A stretch of DNA of 64,000 nt, taken from positions 558,001-622,000 of the forward strand of contig NZ_OCMT01000002.1 in assembly GCF_900215335.1 (NCBI RefSeq). The letters run 5' to 3'. Origin of the DNA: Pedobacter xixiisoli. GTDB lineage: Bacteria > Bacteroidota > Bacteroidia > Sphingobacteriales > Sphingobacteriaceae. A model generated the notes under the pieces. The model worked only from the letters and a program-made list of their open reading frames with translations, had not been told where the DNA came from and did no database searches. The position numbers and the translations under genes were made by a program. The number at the start of each line of letters is the position of its first letter. Position 1 is the first letter of the stretch. This document shows positions 8,814 through 17,235 of the stretch, in pieces.

Positions 8814-9992
8814 TTACCAGTCGCCTACGCTACCATCTTTATAAAATGTTCTTTGTAAAACCTCTTGCTGAAAAGGATGCTTCTTAACCTCTTCTTCATT
8901 GATTTCGATACCTAAGCCTGGTCGGCCATTTGGCAATACAATTCTACCTTGTTTTTGAACGGTAAATCCTTCAGAGACTACATCTTCTCTCCATTCTACA
9001 TCTTTATGAACGCTCTCGCAGATGATGTAAGAAGGCGTGGCAAACCCTAACTCGATAGAAGCGGCTGTACTCACTGGACCTTGTGGATTATGTGGTGCCA
9101 TTGAAACTCGGTAAGCTTCGGCCAATGCCCCAATTTTACGAGCTTCACTTAAACCTCCACAGTGGGTAATATCTGGCTGAATTACACTTACAGCACGTTT
9201 TTCTAATAGTTCTCTAAATGCATGCACACCAACCAAACGCTCACCAGAAGCAATTGGAGTTTGTACCGCACGTTGAATTAAAGCAATATCCTCCATGGTT
9301 TCGGGCCAGCAAGGTTCTTCGAAAAAGTACAAACCATAAGGTTCCAATGCTTTGGCGAACAACATTCCCATTCTAGGGCTAGGGCGAGCATGGCAATCTA
9401 CCATAATGTCAATATCGTCACCCACGGCATCTCTCATTGCCGCTACACAAGCTTCTGCATATTTAACTGGACGCAAGCCTTCTAAGGGCATCGTTTCCGG
9501 AACTGCCATAGATTTGAACGCTGTAAAACCATCTTCCACTGCTTTTTGAGCCAACTCACCAAAACGCGAAGCATCGCCAGGAGCAGTCTCGTAGAAATCT
9601 TCCATTTTTCCACCACCTAAATGGCAATACAAACGGATATAATCTCGCACTCTACCACCCCAAAGTTCGTGGCAAGGTACGTTGTGTATCTTACCTACGA
9701 TATCCCAAAGGGCAATATCGATACCACTGATAGCTGTACCACGTACAATACCGTTTCCATGCCAAAAATGCTGACGGTACATCATTTGCCATAAGTACTC
9801 CACTCTCCTAGGGTCTTCGCCCACTAATAACTGAGAAATATCTTCAATAGCACCCACTACGCTTTTGGTATGCCATTCTAGCGTAGCTTCTCCCCAACCC
9901 CATAAACCTGGCTGGTCGGTTACTACTTTAACAAAAATCCAATTCCTCATACGTGCATTGCACACGTAGGTTTCAATTGCAGTAATCTTCAT
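8814..9992 (-). CDS. Enolase-superfamily sugar-acid dehydratase (DgoD-like)
   Basis: 392 residues, similar in length and order to D-galactonate dehydratase. The capping domain starts [10 protein letters not shown]. The barrel carries the expected metal ligands Asp199, Glu225 and Glu251 (VDCHARP, FFEEPCW, ASGERL), with His201 beside the first ligand. His301 in APHNPQGP is the general base partnered by Asp274 in [10 protein letters not shown], and Glu326 is the last conserved acid. This residue pattern belongs to the mandelate racemase/galactonate dehydratase group, which removes water from a sugar acid to give a 2-keto-3-deoxy acid. The exact aldonate or amino-aldonate is unknown. Confidence 0.88.
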   Translation of the reverse strand: MKITAIETYVCNARMRNWIFVKVVTDQPGLWGWGEATLEWHTKSVVGAIEDISQLLVGEDPRRVEYLWQMMYRQHFWHGNGIVRGTAISGIDIALWDIVGKIHNVPCHELWGGRVRDYIRLYCHLGGGKMEDFYETAPGDASRFGELAQKAVEDGFTAFKSMAVPETMPLEGLRPVKYAEACVAAMRDAVGDDIDIMVDCHARPSPRMGMLFAKALEPYGLYFFEEPCWPETMEDIALIQRAVQTPIASGERLVGVHAFRELLEKRAVSVIQPDITHCGGLSEARKIGALAEAYRVSMAPHNPQGPVSTAASIELGFATPSYIICESVHKDVEWREDVVSEGFTVQKQGRIVLPNGRPGLGIEINEEEVKKHPFQQEVLQRTFYKDGSVGDW

Positions 9993-10000
9993 GAACTCAA

Positions 10001-11323
10001 TTATAATTGTTTTAAAACCTGTGCTGTTACCTCTAAAGTTTGCTCAATATCTTGCATGGTATGCGCAAAAGAAATACTTCCTTGTTTAATTGGCGCAGGA
10101 AAATTGTATACACCACCTTTTATCAATTCTTTGCGGTAACGAGCGTCGAAATCAAAATCATGATTTAGTAACACATCATGAAAATTTATTGGCTCGTGCC
10201 CCATAAAGTAAACGCAAAACGCCGATCCCTGTCTGGCAACGTATACCGGTCTGTCTAATTTAGAAAATATTTCCTGATAACCTTTCTCTAAAGCAGCACC
10301 TAATTTCTCTACATGCTCATATACCTTATGCACAGGCGATTTTAATTTCTCTAAAGTAGCGATAGCCGCAGCTGTTGTTAAAGGAAAAGCATTATAAGTT
10401 CCAGCAATTAAAACTCTGTTTTCCTTATCAGGATGAACGAAGTAATCCATGTATTTTTTCTTACCTGCAATTACACCAAGAGGATAGCCATTCGCCACGG
10501 CTTTTCCGAAAGTAGACAAATCTGGAGTTACACCGCAAATAGATTGATAACCACCCAATGCATGTCTGAAGCCAGTTTTCACTTCATCAAAAATAAGTAA
10601 ACAACCATTTTTATCAGACAATTCACGTAAACCTTCCAAGTAACCCGCTTGCGGTTTAACAATACCGATATTCTGTAAAAGCGGCTCTAGCAAAATACAG
10701 GCTACATCATATTTTTCTAATATATAGTTGATGCTGTCTAAATCGTTATAATTTACCACATGCACTAAATCGCTATGTGATTTTGGCACGCCTGCACTTA
10801 AAGAATCGAATGGATATTCTCCAGGACTTACATGACCACCAACATCTTCCAATTTACTGATTACATTACAAGCCACATCATTATGCCAACCGTTATAACC
10901 TCCCTGCATTACAACGACATGGTCTCGTTTCGTTACCGCCCTAGCAATTCTAATGGCGTGATAAGTAGCTTCAGAACCGGTAGTAGTAATTTGTATACTT
11001 TCTGCACTTGGCACACTTTCGCAAAACATCTTCGCAAAAGCACCTTCCAACAAGGTAGGTCCCGCACCCATTAGCACTTGACTTTCTGAAAGTGTACGTT
11101 TTACAGCTTCATTAATATCTTCGTCGTTATGCCCAAAAAAAGAAGCCGCAAAGCCAGCTTGGTAATCGATGTACTCATTCCCATCAGCATCTACCACTCG
11201 ACTACCCTGCCCTTTTACAAAACAAATATTGGGTTCTGTTTTTCTATTTAAAGAAACAACCCCTCCAGGTATCCACTGTTCATTGTTCTGCAAAATGGCT
11301 GCAGATTTTAAATTCTCTTGCAT
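10001..11323 (-). CDS. PLP-dependent class III aminotransferase, glutamate-1-semialdehyde-aminomutase-like
   Basis: 440 residues. The fold-type I, class III motifs are clear: [14 protein letters not shown] for the phosphate pocket, [12 protein letters not shown] with Asp246 contacting the PLP nitrogen, and [14 protein letters not shown] with Lys274 as the PLP-binding lysine. The N-terminus ([11 protein letters not shown] and [10 protein letters not shown]) resembles glutamate-1-semialdehyde aminomutase, but position in a catabolic operon argues against haem synthesis. It is the first gene of operon A, 140 bases from the divergent SMP-30 gene. A role in removing or moving an amino group on an amino sugar acid is likely; this is inference. 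Confidence 0.85.
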   Translation of the reverse strand: MQENLKSAAILQNNEQWIPGGVVSLNRKTEPNICFVKGQGSRVVDADGNEYIDYQAGFAASFFGHNDEDINEAVKRTLSESQVLMGAGPTLLEGAFAKMFCESVPSAESIQITTTGSEATYHAIRIARAVTKRDHVVVMQGGYNGWHNDVACNVISKLEDVGGHVSPGEYPFDSLSAGVPKSHSDLVHVVNYNDLDSINYILEKYDVACILLEPLLQNIGIVKPQAGYLEGLRELSDKNGCLLIFDEVKTGFRHALGGYQSICGVTPDLSTFGKAVANGYPLGVIAGKKKYMDYFVHPDKENRVLIAGTYNAFPLTTAAAIATLEKLKSPVHKVYEHVEKLGAALEKGYQEIFSKLDRPVYVARQGSAFCVYFMGHEPINFHDVLLNHDFDFDARYRKELIKGGVYNFPAPIKQGSISFAHTMQDIEQTLEVTAQVLKQL

Positions 11324-11405
11324 AAAACGTTATTCGTTGTTAGTATTATTTAACTATTTTTAAAAGCATACAGTTAAAAAATCTGTATCCAATAAATGAT
11401 TATTA

Positions 11406-11438
11406 TTGTATACTAAATTACAATTTTTATGTATACAT
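11406..11438. promoter_or_regulatory. Two GTATAC palindromes in divergent promoter region (candidate GntR operators)
   Basis: TTGTATACTA lies at 11406-11415 and the perfect 10-base palindrome ATGTATACAT at 11429-11438, between the aminotransferase gene (minus) and the SMP-30 gene (plus). Both share the GTATAC core with sites before susC and resemble sites bound by FCD-type GntR regulators. A weaker GCATAC lies near 11367. Confidence 0.6.
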
Positions 11439-11463
11439 TTAAATAAAAAGATAATTTTTTTCT

Positions 11464-12258
11464 ATGTCGATAATTTTAAATGATTTGAACTTCCCAGAAG
11501 GACCTTGTTTTGACAGTAAAAGCAACATCTGGCTTGTAGAGAAAGATGCTGGAAATCTAGTGTTTATCAGCGAAAATATAGTCAGCAGGTATTTTGTAGA
11601 TGGCGCCCCCAACGGAATTGCCATAGACAACAACGACTTAGTTTGGTTTTGCGATTCGAAACGGAACAGCATTAGGACCTTTGATCCTATTTTAAAAAGC
11701 ACAGTAACCATAGTTGAGCATTTTGAAAATCAAGCACTTAAAATGCCAAACGATTTAACTTTTGACCAAAGTGGAAATTTGTTATTTACTTGCCCTGGAG
11801 ATTCACTGGAAGACAACACGGGATACATCTGCTGCTTAACACCCGAGAAACAGCTATCGAAGATTTTCGAAGGCATGTACTATCCCAACGGATTAGCACT
11901 AAATAAAAAGCAAACTCATTTATTTGTAGCAGAAACGGGAACTAAAAAAATATGGAAGTTTGACTACACTGCCAACAAACCACTTAGCAACAAAAACTTA
12001 TTTACAGAAACAGGCGGATCCATTGGTCCAGACGGAATTGCTTTTGATGAAGTAGACCACCTTTATGCGGCAGTATATGGCTCTGGGAAAGTGAAAGTTT
12101 GGGATGAAAATGGCGTATTGAGAGAAGAAATTGACGCTTTAGGACACAATCCAACAAACTGCGCTCTAGATCCTTATGGCAAAAAAGGGTTATTCATCAC
12201 TGAAGCGGAAAACGGTTTGTTAGTTCAGCATAAAACGAAAAAAAGAGGGATTATTTAA
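11464..12258 (+). CDS. SMP-30/gluconolactonase-family lactonase
   Basis: 264 residues, no signal peptide, a six-bladed beta-propeller. The metal-site residues of SMP-30 are visible: Glu12 in FPEGP, Asn96 in MPNDLTF, Asn142 in YPNGLAL and Asp190 in GPDGIAF. The family opens sugar lactones to aldonic acids in the cytosol. It diverges from operon A and shares the intergenic region that contains two GTATAC palindromes. By context it would open a lactone and hand an aldonate to the DgoD-like dehydratase. The stop codon lies inside a bidirectional terminator hairpin. Confidence 0.85.
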   Translation: MSIILNDLNFPEGPCFDSKSNIWLVEKDAGNLVFISENIVSRYFVDGAPNGIAIDNNDLVWFCDSKRNSIRTFDPILKSTVTIVEHFENQALKMPNDLTFDQSGNLLFTCPGDSLEDNTGYICCLTPEKQLSKIFEGMYYPNGLALNKKQTHLFVAETGTKKIWKFDYTANKPLSNKNLFTETGGSIGPDGIAFDEVDHLYAAVYGSGKVKVWDENGVLREEIDALGHNPTNCALDPYGKKGLFITEAENGLLVQHKTKKRGII

Positions 12259-12272
12259 GCAATCCCTCTTTT
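12241..12272. terminator. Bidirectional terminator between convergent genes
   Basis: A perfect 12-pair stem (12241-12252 with 12261-12272) encloses an 8-base loop, with A-rich and T-rich ends on both strands. It separates the SMP-30 gene (plus) from the GntR gene (minus, ending at 12281). The SMP-30 stop codon at 12256-12258 is inside the loop. Confidence 0.85.
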
Positions 12273-12280
12273 AATAATTA

Positions 12281-12919
12281 TCAAACTAACTCTAAAGCTT
12301 CCTGCTCTCCTCTGTACAGATGGCGAACCAAAGACGAATACGATAGCTCCCAATCGTCATTAGCTAGCCCTTCCACAATTGCACGATGCTCTTTATCAGT
12401 ATCTTGATAATCCTCCATTTGATCCATTACCGCACCTAACCTCATGTGAAACAAAGGGATATTACTATTTTTGTACATCAATATCAATCTTGCGTTCTCA
12501 GTACTTTCGATCATCTTTTCGTGAAATTTCACGTCAGCTTCACAAGCACCGCCATAATATCCTTTCTCTACCATCGCAGAAAAATCATCACAAATCAACT
12601 GAAGTTCTTTTAAAACTTCTTTATTTTTCTTTGCAAAAAGGATTTTTAAAGCTCCAATTTCTAATATTTCCCTTAACTCACGTATCTCTTTCACGTCATC
12701 TATCGTCATGCTTTTTACGAAACAGCCGCCTTTTCCTCCAAACTCCACCAAACTTTCGCCCGCTAACCTCATAAAAGCCTCTCTTACAGCCACACGGCTC
12801 ACTGACAGTTTCTCCGCCCAAAAATTCTCAACCAAACGAGCGCCTCCCGCTAACTGGCTCGAAAGAATTTTCTTTCTCACCTCCAAATACACCTTATAGG
12901 CTAACGAATCTTCTTTCAT
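12281..12919 (-). CDS. GntR-family transcriptional regulator with FCD ligand domain
   Basis: 212 residues from the ATG at 12919. The N-terminal winged helix (about residues 5-70) contains the GntR signature WAEKLSVSRVAVREAFMRLAGE; the rest is an all-helical FCD domain with the conserved acidic and histidine positions (KFHEKMI and HRAIVEGL). FCD regulators commonly sense sugar acids and repress uptake and degradation genes. The frame extends to a TTG at 12940, but the extension covers an operator-like TTGCATACAT, so the ATG is preferred. It follows the heparinase-like gene on the same strand and is the only regulator in the locus, so it probably controls the whole PUL. Confidence 0.9.
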   Translation of the reverse strand: MKEDSLAYKVYLEVRKKILSSQLAGGARLVENFWAEKLSVSRVAVREAFMRLAGESLVEFGGKGGCFVKSMTIDDVKEIRELREILEIGALKILFAKKNKEVLKELQLICDDFSAMVEKGYYGGACEADVKFHEKMIESTENARLILMYKNSNIPLFHMRLGAVMDQMEDYQDTDKEHRAIVEGLANDDWELSYSSLVRHLYRGEQEALELV

Positions 12920-12920
12920 T

Positions 12921-12930
12921 TTGCATACAT
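12921..12930. promoter_or_regulatory. Candidate autoregulatory GntR site
   Basis: TTGCATACAT, two bases upstream of the GntR start codon, differs at two positions from the TTGTATACAA palindrome found before susC. Its position would let the regulator limit its own expression. Confidence 0.4.
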
Positions 12931-12979
12931 TTTTAACCAAAAATAAGAATACAATTTAACTTTCAAAATCCACGAGAAT

Positions 12980-15694
12980 TTAATTTACTCTTCGTGGAAG
13001 TAATTTGTAAATTCCTTGATCCGCATTCCAAGAAAAAGAATTACGATCCTTCAAGATATTTTCATTTTTCACTTTCCTTGTCTCCATTTTCTTTACTTCC
13101 CAAAACCCTGGAGCAAACCCTACACAAATCACTTCATGGGTTTTTCCCGCAGGCACTTTAATTTCTATTTCCTCAGCTAGATACGCATTCGGTTTAGCCA
13201 TTAAAACTACCTTATCCGCCAATTGAAACATAAAATAATTAGCTTTCTCTACAATTTCTACTGGCAATTCCTTTGCTCCATCCTCGGTGATTTGAAACAA
13301 CGTCGCAAATTCAGATAACCTATCTTCCTTTTTAGGGCTAATCATGATCCTACTTCCTTTGGCTTCTGGCCAAACAGATTTTACCGTATACAAGTCCTCA
13401 AATACCTTAGTGCTAGAATCTCCCGACAAAACCTCCATTTCCCTTTCAGCTAAACTTGGTTTAAACATGTTCACATAAGTTTTTCCCTGTTTCCCATCTA
13501 GTTCGCTACTTAAAACAAGTTTACCATTTGCAAAATCTGGCTTTACCAAGGTATTGATTTGCCAATATTTTTTCATCCCTGCTTCTTTAGAAACCACATG
13601 ATCTAAAAGCACCATTACTGCGGGTACATCATCTCTTTTCAAGTTAAGGAACAACATGCTTTTGGTATACGCTTCTACTTTTTCCGAATAAGCATTGGTA
13701 ATATCTACGTTAAAATAACTGTAAGAAGGACGAATTGGATCTGTGCCAATTGCTGAAGACCTTACAAATCCTGTTTGAAACCAAGCATCGCCCAAAACTT
13801 CGGTTACATTTCTTGGGAAACGCTGACTAAACCTAGTTCCGCCATCATTAGTTTTGGTTCTGAAAAGTAGTGGTTCTTTGGGATCTCTGATCAGCATCAT
13901 ACTATGAGCAACCGACCTTTTGTTAAAATTGAAATCGTAAGGAGAACCGTAAGAAAGGTATAAACCCAAATCTCCAACCTGTATACCGCGGTGATAAATC
14001 TGCAAAGCACCAGCATCGGCATGTTGATGGTTTCCGAAGTGAAAACCGCCGCCTTTAAGTTCGACCACTACATTTCCACTGCTAGGTTTTTCATCCCATC
14101 CTGTCCTAGCCACCATGCTATTAAGCACCGAGCCAAAATCCTTAGTCAACGGCAGCTGATTCAAATCGAAATCTGGTTTAAGCGAAGGGTCATCTAGCAA
14201 CAAAAACAAAACCGGATTATCTTTCAAACCTCCTTGTTTAACAAACTCGCCCTTAATAACTGCGTTACCAGAATAAGCGTAGCACAACAACATGGTTTGT
14301 GGATTTTTCCAATAGAAGTTTTCGCTTTTGCTGTACTTGATGTTGAACATATCTCCATCACGAAGCATTTTACCATCTGGCGTACGCATGTAAACCCAAT
14401 AGTACGGCAGGTTTTTAATGTTATCATCAAATACTGGATAACCCAACATCCTATAATACAGCCAAGCTGCATGCATTTCCCAACCGAAACGATAACCTCC
14501 GTAATCAATCCCCTGATTGTGTCTTGGCGATTGATATTCGAACTTTCTTAAAGGCACCAACTGATATAAAATCCAATAAGAAGTATATTTATAAGGCAGC
14601 GGGTCTTCATCATAAATAGCAATACTCATCGACAGGTAATCACGGCAAATTTGCGCTTCGTTGCCATGCCCATTCACCACACTTTCTATACCATGAAATG
14701 GCGGCCAGCCCATCTCCATATCATTAGCTAAACGCATCAAATCACCTCTTAGTTGTCGTCTATTTTCAGCGTTCATGATTGGATAACACCAATCGTAAAC
14801 CAACGAAGCAGTATACATGGCCCTGCCCACTTCTCTGGTTATATCGCCATAAGTAACATTTCCAAACTCCAAAACAGACATGTAATCCAAGGCAAGCTGA
14901 ACAGCCTCCGCACCTATTTTTTTATCTTCGGTCATTAAGAAATAAAATGCCTTTGCTTCGATAATACTTTCCAGCTTTTCATCATGGAACATCTCTTTGT
15001 TTTTATCGAATGCAAAATTAAATGGCGATTCGGCTTTTGCCCTAACCGCAGCCCATGCAATTTGATGAGCAGTGTCTAAAGTCCGTTGTCTAATAATGGG
15101 CAAAGTTTCCTTATTAACCCATAATCTTGGATGTCCGCTAGGAGGCACAATTTTAGGAGTGTAAAGTTCAGCGTCTTCGGGTGGCTTAGGAGCTACATAA
15201 GGCTTAATGAACAGACGTTTAAGCACCAAATTATTTGGTAGCCAAATCTTAAGCGTCTGTTTTTTCGAATTGATTTCGAATTTACCCAATTCCTGCAGAC
15301 CTCCTTTGTAAATATCGTAAACTATGCGGTAGGTTGATCTGTCAGCACCATTTTGAAACTTGGCTTTCAAGGTCAACTTTCCTGTTTGATCTTCTCTCTT
15401 CAATTTCTCTAAATCCACAGGCTCTGTTTCTGCCTCTAAAACAAACACACCCAGCTTATCTACCGCCAAGCTTACTTCCAAGTCTGCTTGAACAACGGCA
15501 TCAAGACTTGGTCTCGATACCCCCCCCTGTAAATGAAATCCCTTTTTTTCATTAAAAACTTCATTAACTACTTTTTTATTTACCTTAAACTTAGACAAAG
15601 GAATTTCCCTTTTATCATTTTGAGCAAAACAAAACTGCACCGTCAACAACAGAAGTATTAACGTCAGGAAATTCTTAACTATAAGGGATCTCAT
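12980..15694 (-). CDS. Heparinase II/III-family polysaccharide lyase, PL21-like
   Basis: 904 residues with a signal peptide ending near CFAQN. After a beta-rich N-terminal extension of about 170 residues comes an alpha/alpha-toroid (about 190-500), then the heparinase II/III beta-sandwich. Key residues match the pattern of Pedobacter heparinus heparinase II: NGHGNE (His343, Glu346), the Tyr-rich DYGGYR (398-402), NHQHAD (His556, His558), IQVGDLG (Asp575) and AHSMM (His597); the last three positions fit the zinc site. It should cleave a uronic-acid glycan by beta-elimination in the periplasm or at the outer membrane. The N-terminal extension makes it longer than heparinase II. No sulfatase or GH88 accompanies it, so heparin or heparan as substrate is doubtful. 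Confidence 0.82.
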   Translation of the reverse strand: MRSLIVKNFLTLILLLLTVQFCFAQNDKREIPLSKFKVNKKVVNEVFNEKKGFHLQGGVSRPSLDAVVQADLEVSLAVDKLGVFVLEAETEPVDLEKLKREDQTGKLTLKAKFQNGADRSTYRIVYDIYKGGLQELGKFEINSKKQTLKIWLPNNLVLKRLFIKPYVAPKPPEDAELYTPKIVPPSGHPRLWVNKETLPIIRQRTLDTAHQIAWAAVRAKAESPFNFAFDKNKEMFHDEKLESIIEAKAFYFLMTEDKKIGAEAVQLALDYMSVLEFGNVTYGDITREVGRAMYTASLVYDWCYPIMNAENRRQLRGDLMRLANDMEMGWPPFHGIESVVNGHGNEAQICRDYLSMSIAIYDEDPLPYKYTSYWILYQLVPLRKFEYQSPRHNQGIDYGGYRFGWEMHAAWLYYRMLGYPVFDDNIKNLPYYWVYMRTPDGKMLRDGDMFNIKYSKSENFYWKNPQTMLLCYAYSGNAVIKGEFVKQGGLKDNPVLFLLLDDPSLKPDFDLNQLPLTKDFGSVLNSMVARTGWDEKPSSGNVVVELKGGGFHFGNHQHADAGALQIYHRGIQVGDLGLYLSYGSPYDFNFNKRSVAHSMMLIRDPKEPLLFRTKTNDGGTRFSQRFPRNVTEVLGDAWFQTGFVRSSAIGTDPIRPSYSYFNVDITNAYSEKVEAYTKSMLFLNLKRDDVPAVMVLLDHVVSKEAGMKKYWQINTLVKPDFANGKLVLSSELDGKQGKTYVNMFKPSLAEREMEVLSGDSSTKVFEDLYTVKSVWPEAKGSRIMISPKKEDRLSEFATLFQITEDGAKELPVEIVEKANYFMFQLADKVVLMAKPNAYLAEEIEIKVPAGKTHEVICVGFAPGFWEVKKMETRKVKNENILKDRNSFSWNADQGIYKLLPRRVN

Positions 15695-15713
15695 TTATAT
15701 ACGGATGGAATGC

Positions 15714-16709
15714 TTATTTAATTTTTAATCTTTTAATACTGATTTTCATCTCCTTAACAGAAGCAGTATTGGTAACAGTGTTAATGTAAACGTAAGCATT
15801 ATACACGCCATCAGCCGTTTGCACCCAAACACCTCCTTCAGCTTTTACGTTAATCGCAAAGTCGGGCGCATCTGCAAAATCTTTCGTTCTCAAATCCACA
15901 TCATCCACAAAAACACCATACTGTATTCTCGACAATTGCTGATCTCGCACCGTAAAAGCTTTCACTATCTTGGTTCTATTACTTAAACCTGCAGGCATTG
16001 TAAACGTTGGCTTATAAGACGCATCGGCAGTTGGAGCCACCAATGAATGTAAATAAGTTACATTAGCAGGTGCCCTGTACAAGTAAATCAAATCTATTTT
16101 ACCCGGATTAGCAGTAGCGAAGGCAGCATCGTACATTTTCATATCGGCAATTGACAGATAACACTCTGTACCATCTTTGGCTACCAAATCCAAAACCATA
16201 TCCTGGTTTCTAATTTCATGCGGACCAGATTGATAAGAAATTGTTTCGCCATTACTAGATTTTGCCGTAAAAGTAAAAGTAACGGTTTTGCCTCTAGCTT
16301 CTTCCGGAATTTTATAGAAATAACGTAATGTAGCTGCAGAGAAATTACCGGTGTAAGTTACTGAAGTTGATTTTCCAGTGGTTACCGAAGGATCTCCTAC
16401 CGCCGTACCCACATCTGCACCGGAACTACTTGTATTAAAAAACCTATTATCCAAGTATGTACCCGTAGCACCGGCAATACTCGCTTCTACAGTCATAGAA
16501 GAAAGCTTCCCTTTTTCAGGCAGAATAGCCGCCGCGTAGGCAAATTCAATAGTTCCGCCCACAATATTAGGTCCCAGAGACCTTTTGATTAAATCGTTCT
16601 GCAATTTATCTAATGCCGTTGGAATTGCATATTCCTTATCCTTACATGCTCCCAGGCATAAAACCAATAACGTCAAAGACATCAATATTTTAAATCTTAT
16701 ATTTTTCAT
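15714..16709 (-). CDS. PUL lipoprotein, DUF4466-like
   Basis: 331 residues with a lipoprotein signal (LCLGAC, Cys at about 21). The sequence is beta-rich with no catalytic motif. Features such as LQNDLIKRSLGPNIVGGTIEFAYA, written here in pieces as LQNDLIKRSLGPN and IEFAYA, fit the DUF4466 group found beside SusD in Bacteroidota. It lies 10 bases downstream of the small lipoprotein gene and 19 before the lyase gene. A role as a surface glycan-binding protein beside SusCD is plausible but inferred; the family name is from memory of its pattern. Confidence 0.65.
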   Translation of the reverse strand: MKNIRFKILMSLTLLVLCLGACKDKEYAIPTALDKLQNDLIKRSLGPNIVGGTIEFAYAAAILPEKGKLSSMTVEASIAGATGTYLDNRFFNTSSSGADVGTAVGDPSVTTGKSTSVTYTGNFSAATLRYFYKIPEEARGKTVTFTFTAKSSNGETISYQSGPHEIRNQDMVLDLVAKDGTECYLSIADMKMYDAAFATANPGKIDLIYLYRAPANVTYLHSLVAPTADASYKPTFTMPAGLSNRTKIVKAFTVRDQQLSRIQYGVFVDDVDLRTKDFADAPDFAINVKAEGGVWVQTADGVYNAYVYINTVTNTASVKEMKISIKRLKIK

Positions 16710-16719
16710 CTTGCTTAGC

Positions 16720-17118
16720 TTATTGTTTCACAGTTAAAAACACTTTATAGGTTTTGCGCACTTTTCGGTTGCCCGATACCACCGTCCATTCTTTAGGTTT
16801 CGATAAATCAGAAAAATCTACCTTACCTACGATTTTAGGGTCTAAAACAGCATCTACCACCAAAGTAAACTGAGGATAAAGATTCTTTAAATCGGTACCA
16901 AAAAGCACCTCTACGTTAATGGTTTGCGCTGTAGTATCAATTGTTGCAGCTTTTGTTCTTACCGTTTGGAAATCAGCCCCCAACAATTCGAAATTACTGA
17001 CATAGCAATCTGCTCGTTTAGTAATCAAAAGCCCGTCATCATCCATAGGGTAATCTTTTTTACAAGAAACCACCACTAACAGCACCAATATCAATTGAAT
17101 TAATAATATTCTTTTCAT
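16720..17118 (-). CDS. Small PUL lipoprotein, DUF5018-like
   Basis: 132 residues. The lipoprotein signal ends VVSC with Cys at about 19. The remainder is a single beta-rich domain whose last strand reads KTYKVFLTVKQ, the ending seen in DUF5018-type and related Ig-like domains of Bacteroidota surface lipoproteins. It follows susD after 117 bases without a gene and precedes the DUF4466-like gene. It may be an accessory glycan-binding lipoprotein. Confidence 0.6.
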   Translation of the reverse strand: MKRILLIQLILVLLVVVSCKKDYPMDDDGLLITKRADCYVSNFELLGADFQTVRTKAATIDTTAQTINVEVLFGTDLKNLYPQFTLVVDAVLDPKIVGKVDFSDLSKPKEWTVVSGNRKVRKTYKVFLTVKQ

Positions 17119-17235
17119 CTGTTTTTATCTTTATTTTTAATTATCAGATGTTCCTTACCATATTTAAATAATCATTGCCTGATATATTTAGTTATCATTT
17201 AAACATGGACGGTTCATGATTTTAAATAGTTAGGA

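Noticed and set aside
10001..11323. Aminotransferase as HemL of haem synthesis
   Set aside because: It lies first in a sugar-catabolic operon next to a shared operator, which suggests a catabolic role.
12980..15694. Calling the lyase a heparin lyase outright
   Set aside because: The active-site pattern fits, but the locus lacks sulfatases and GH88, so only the family level is claimed.
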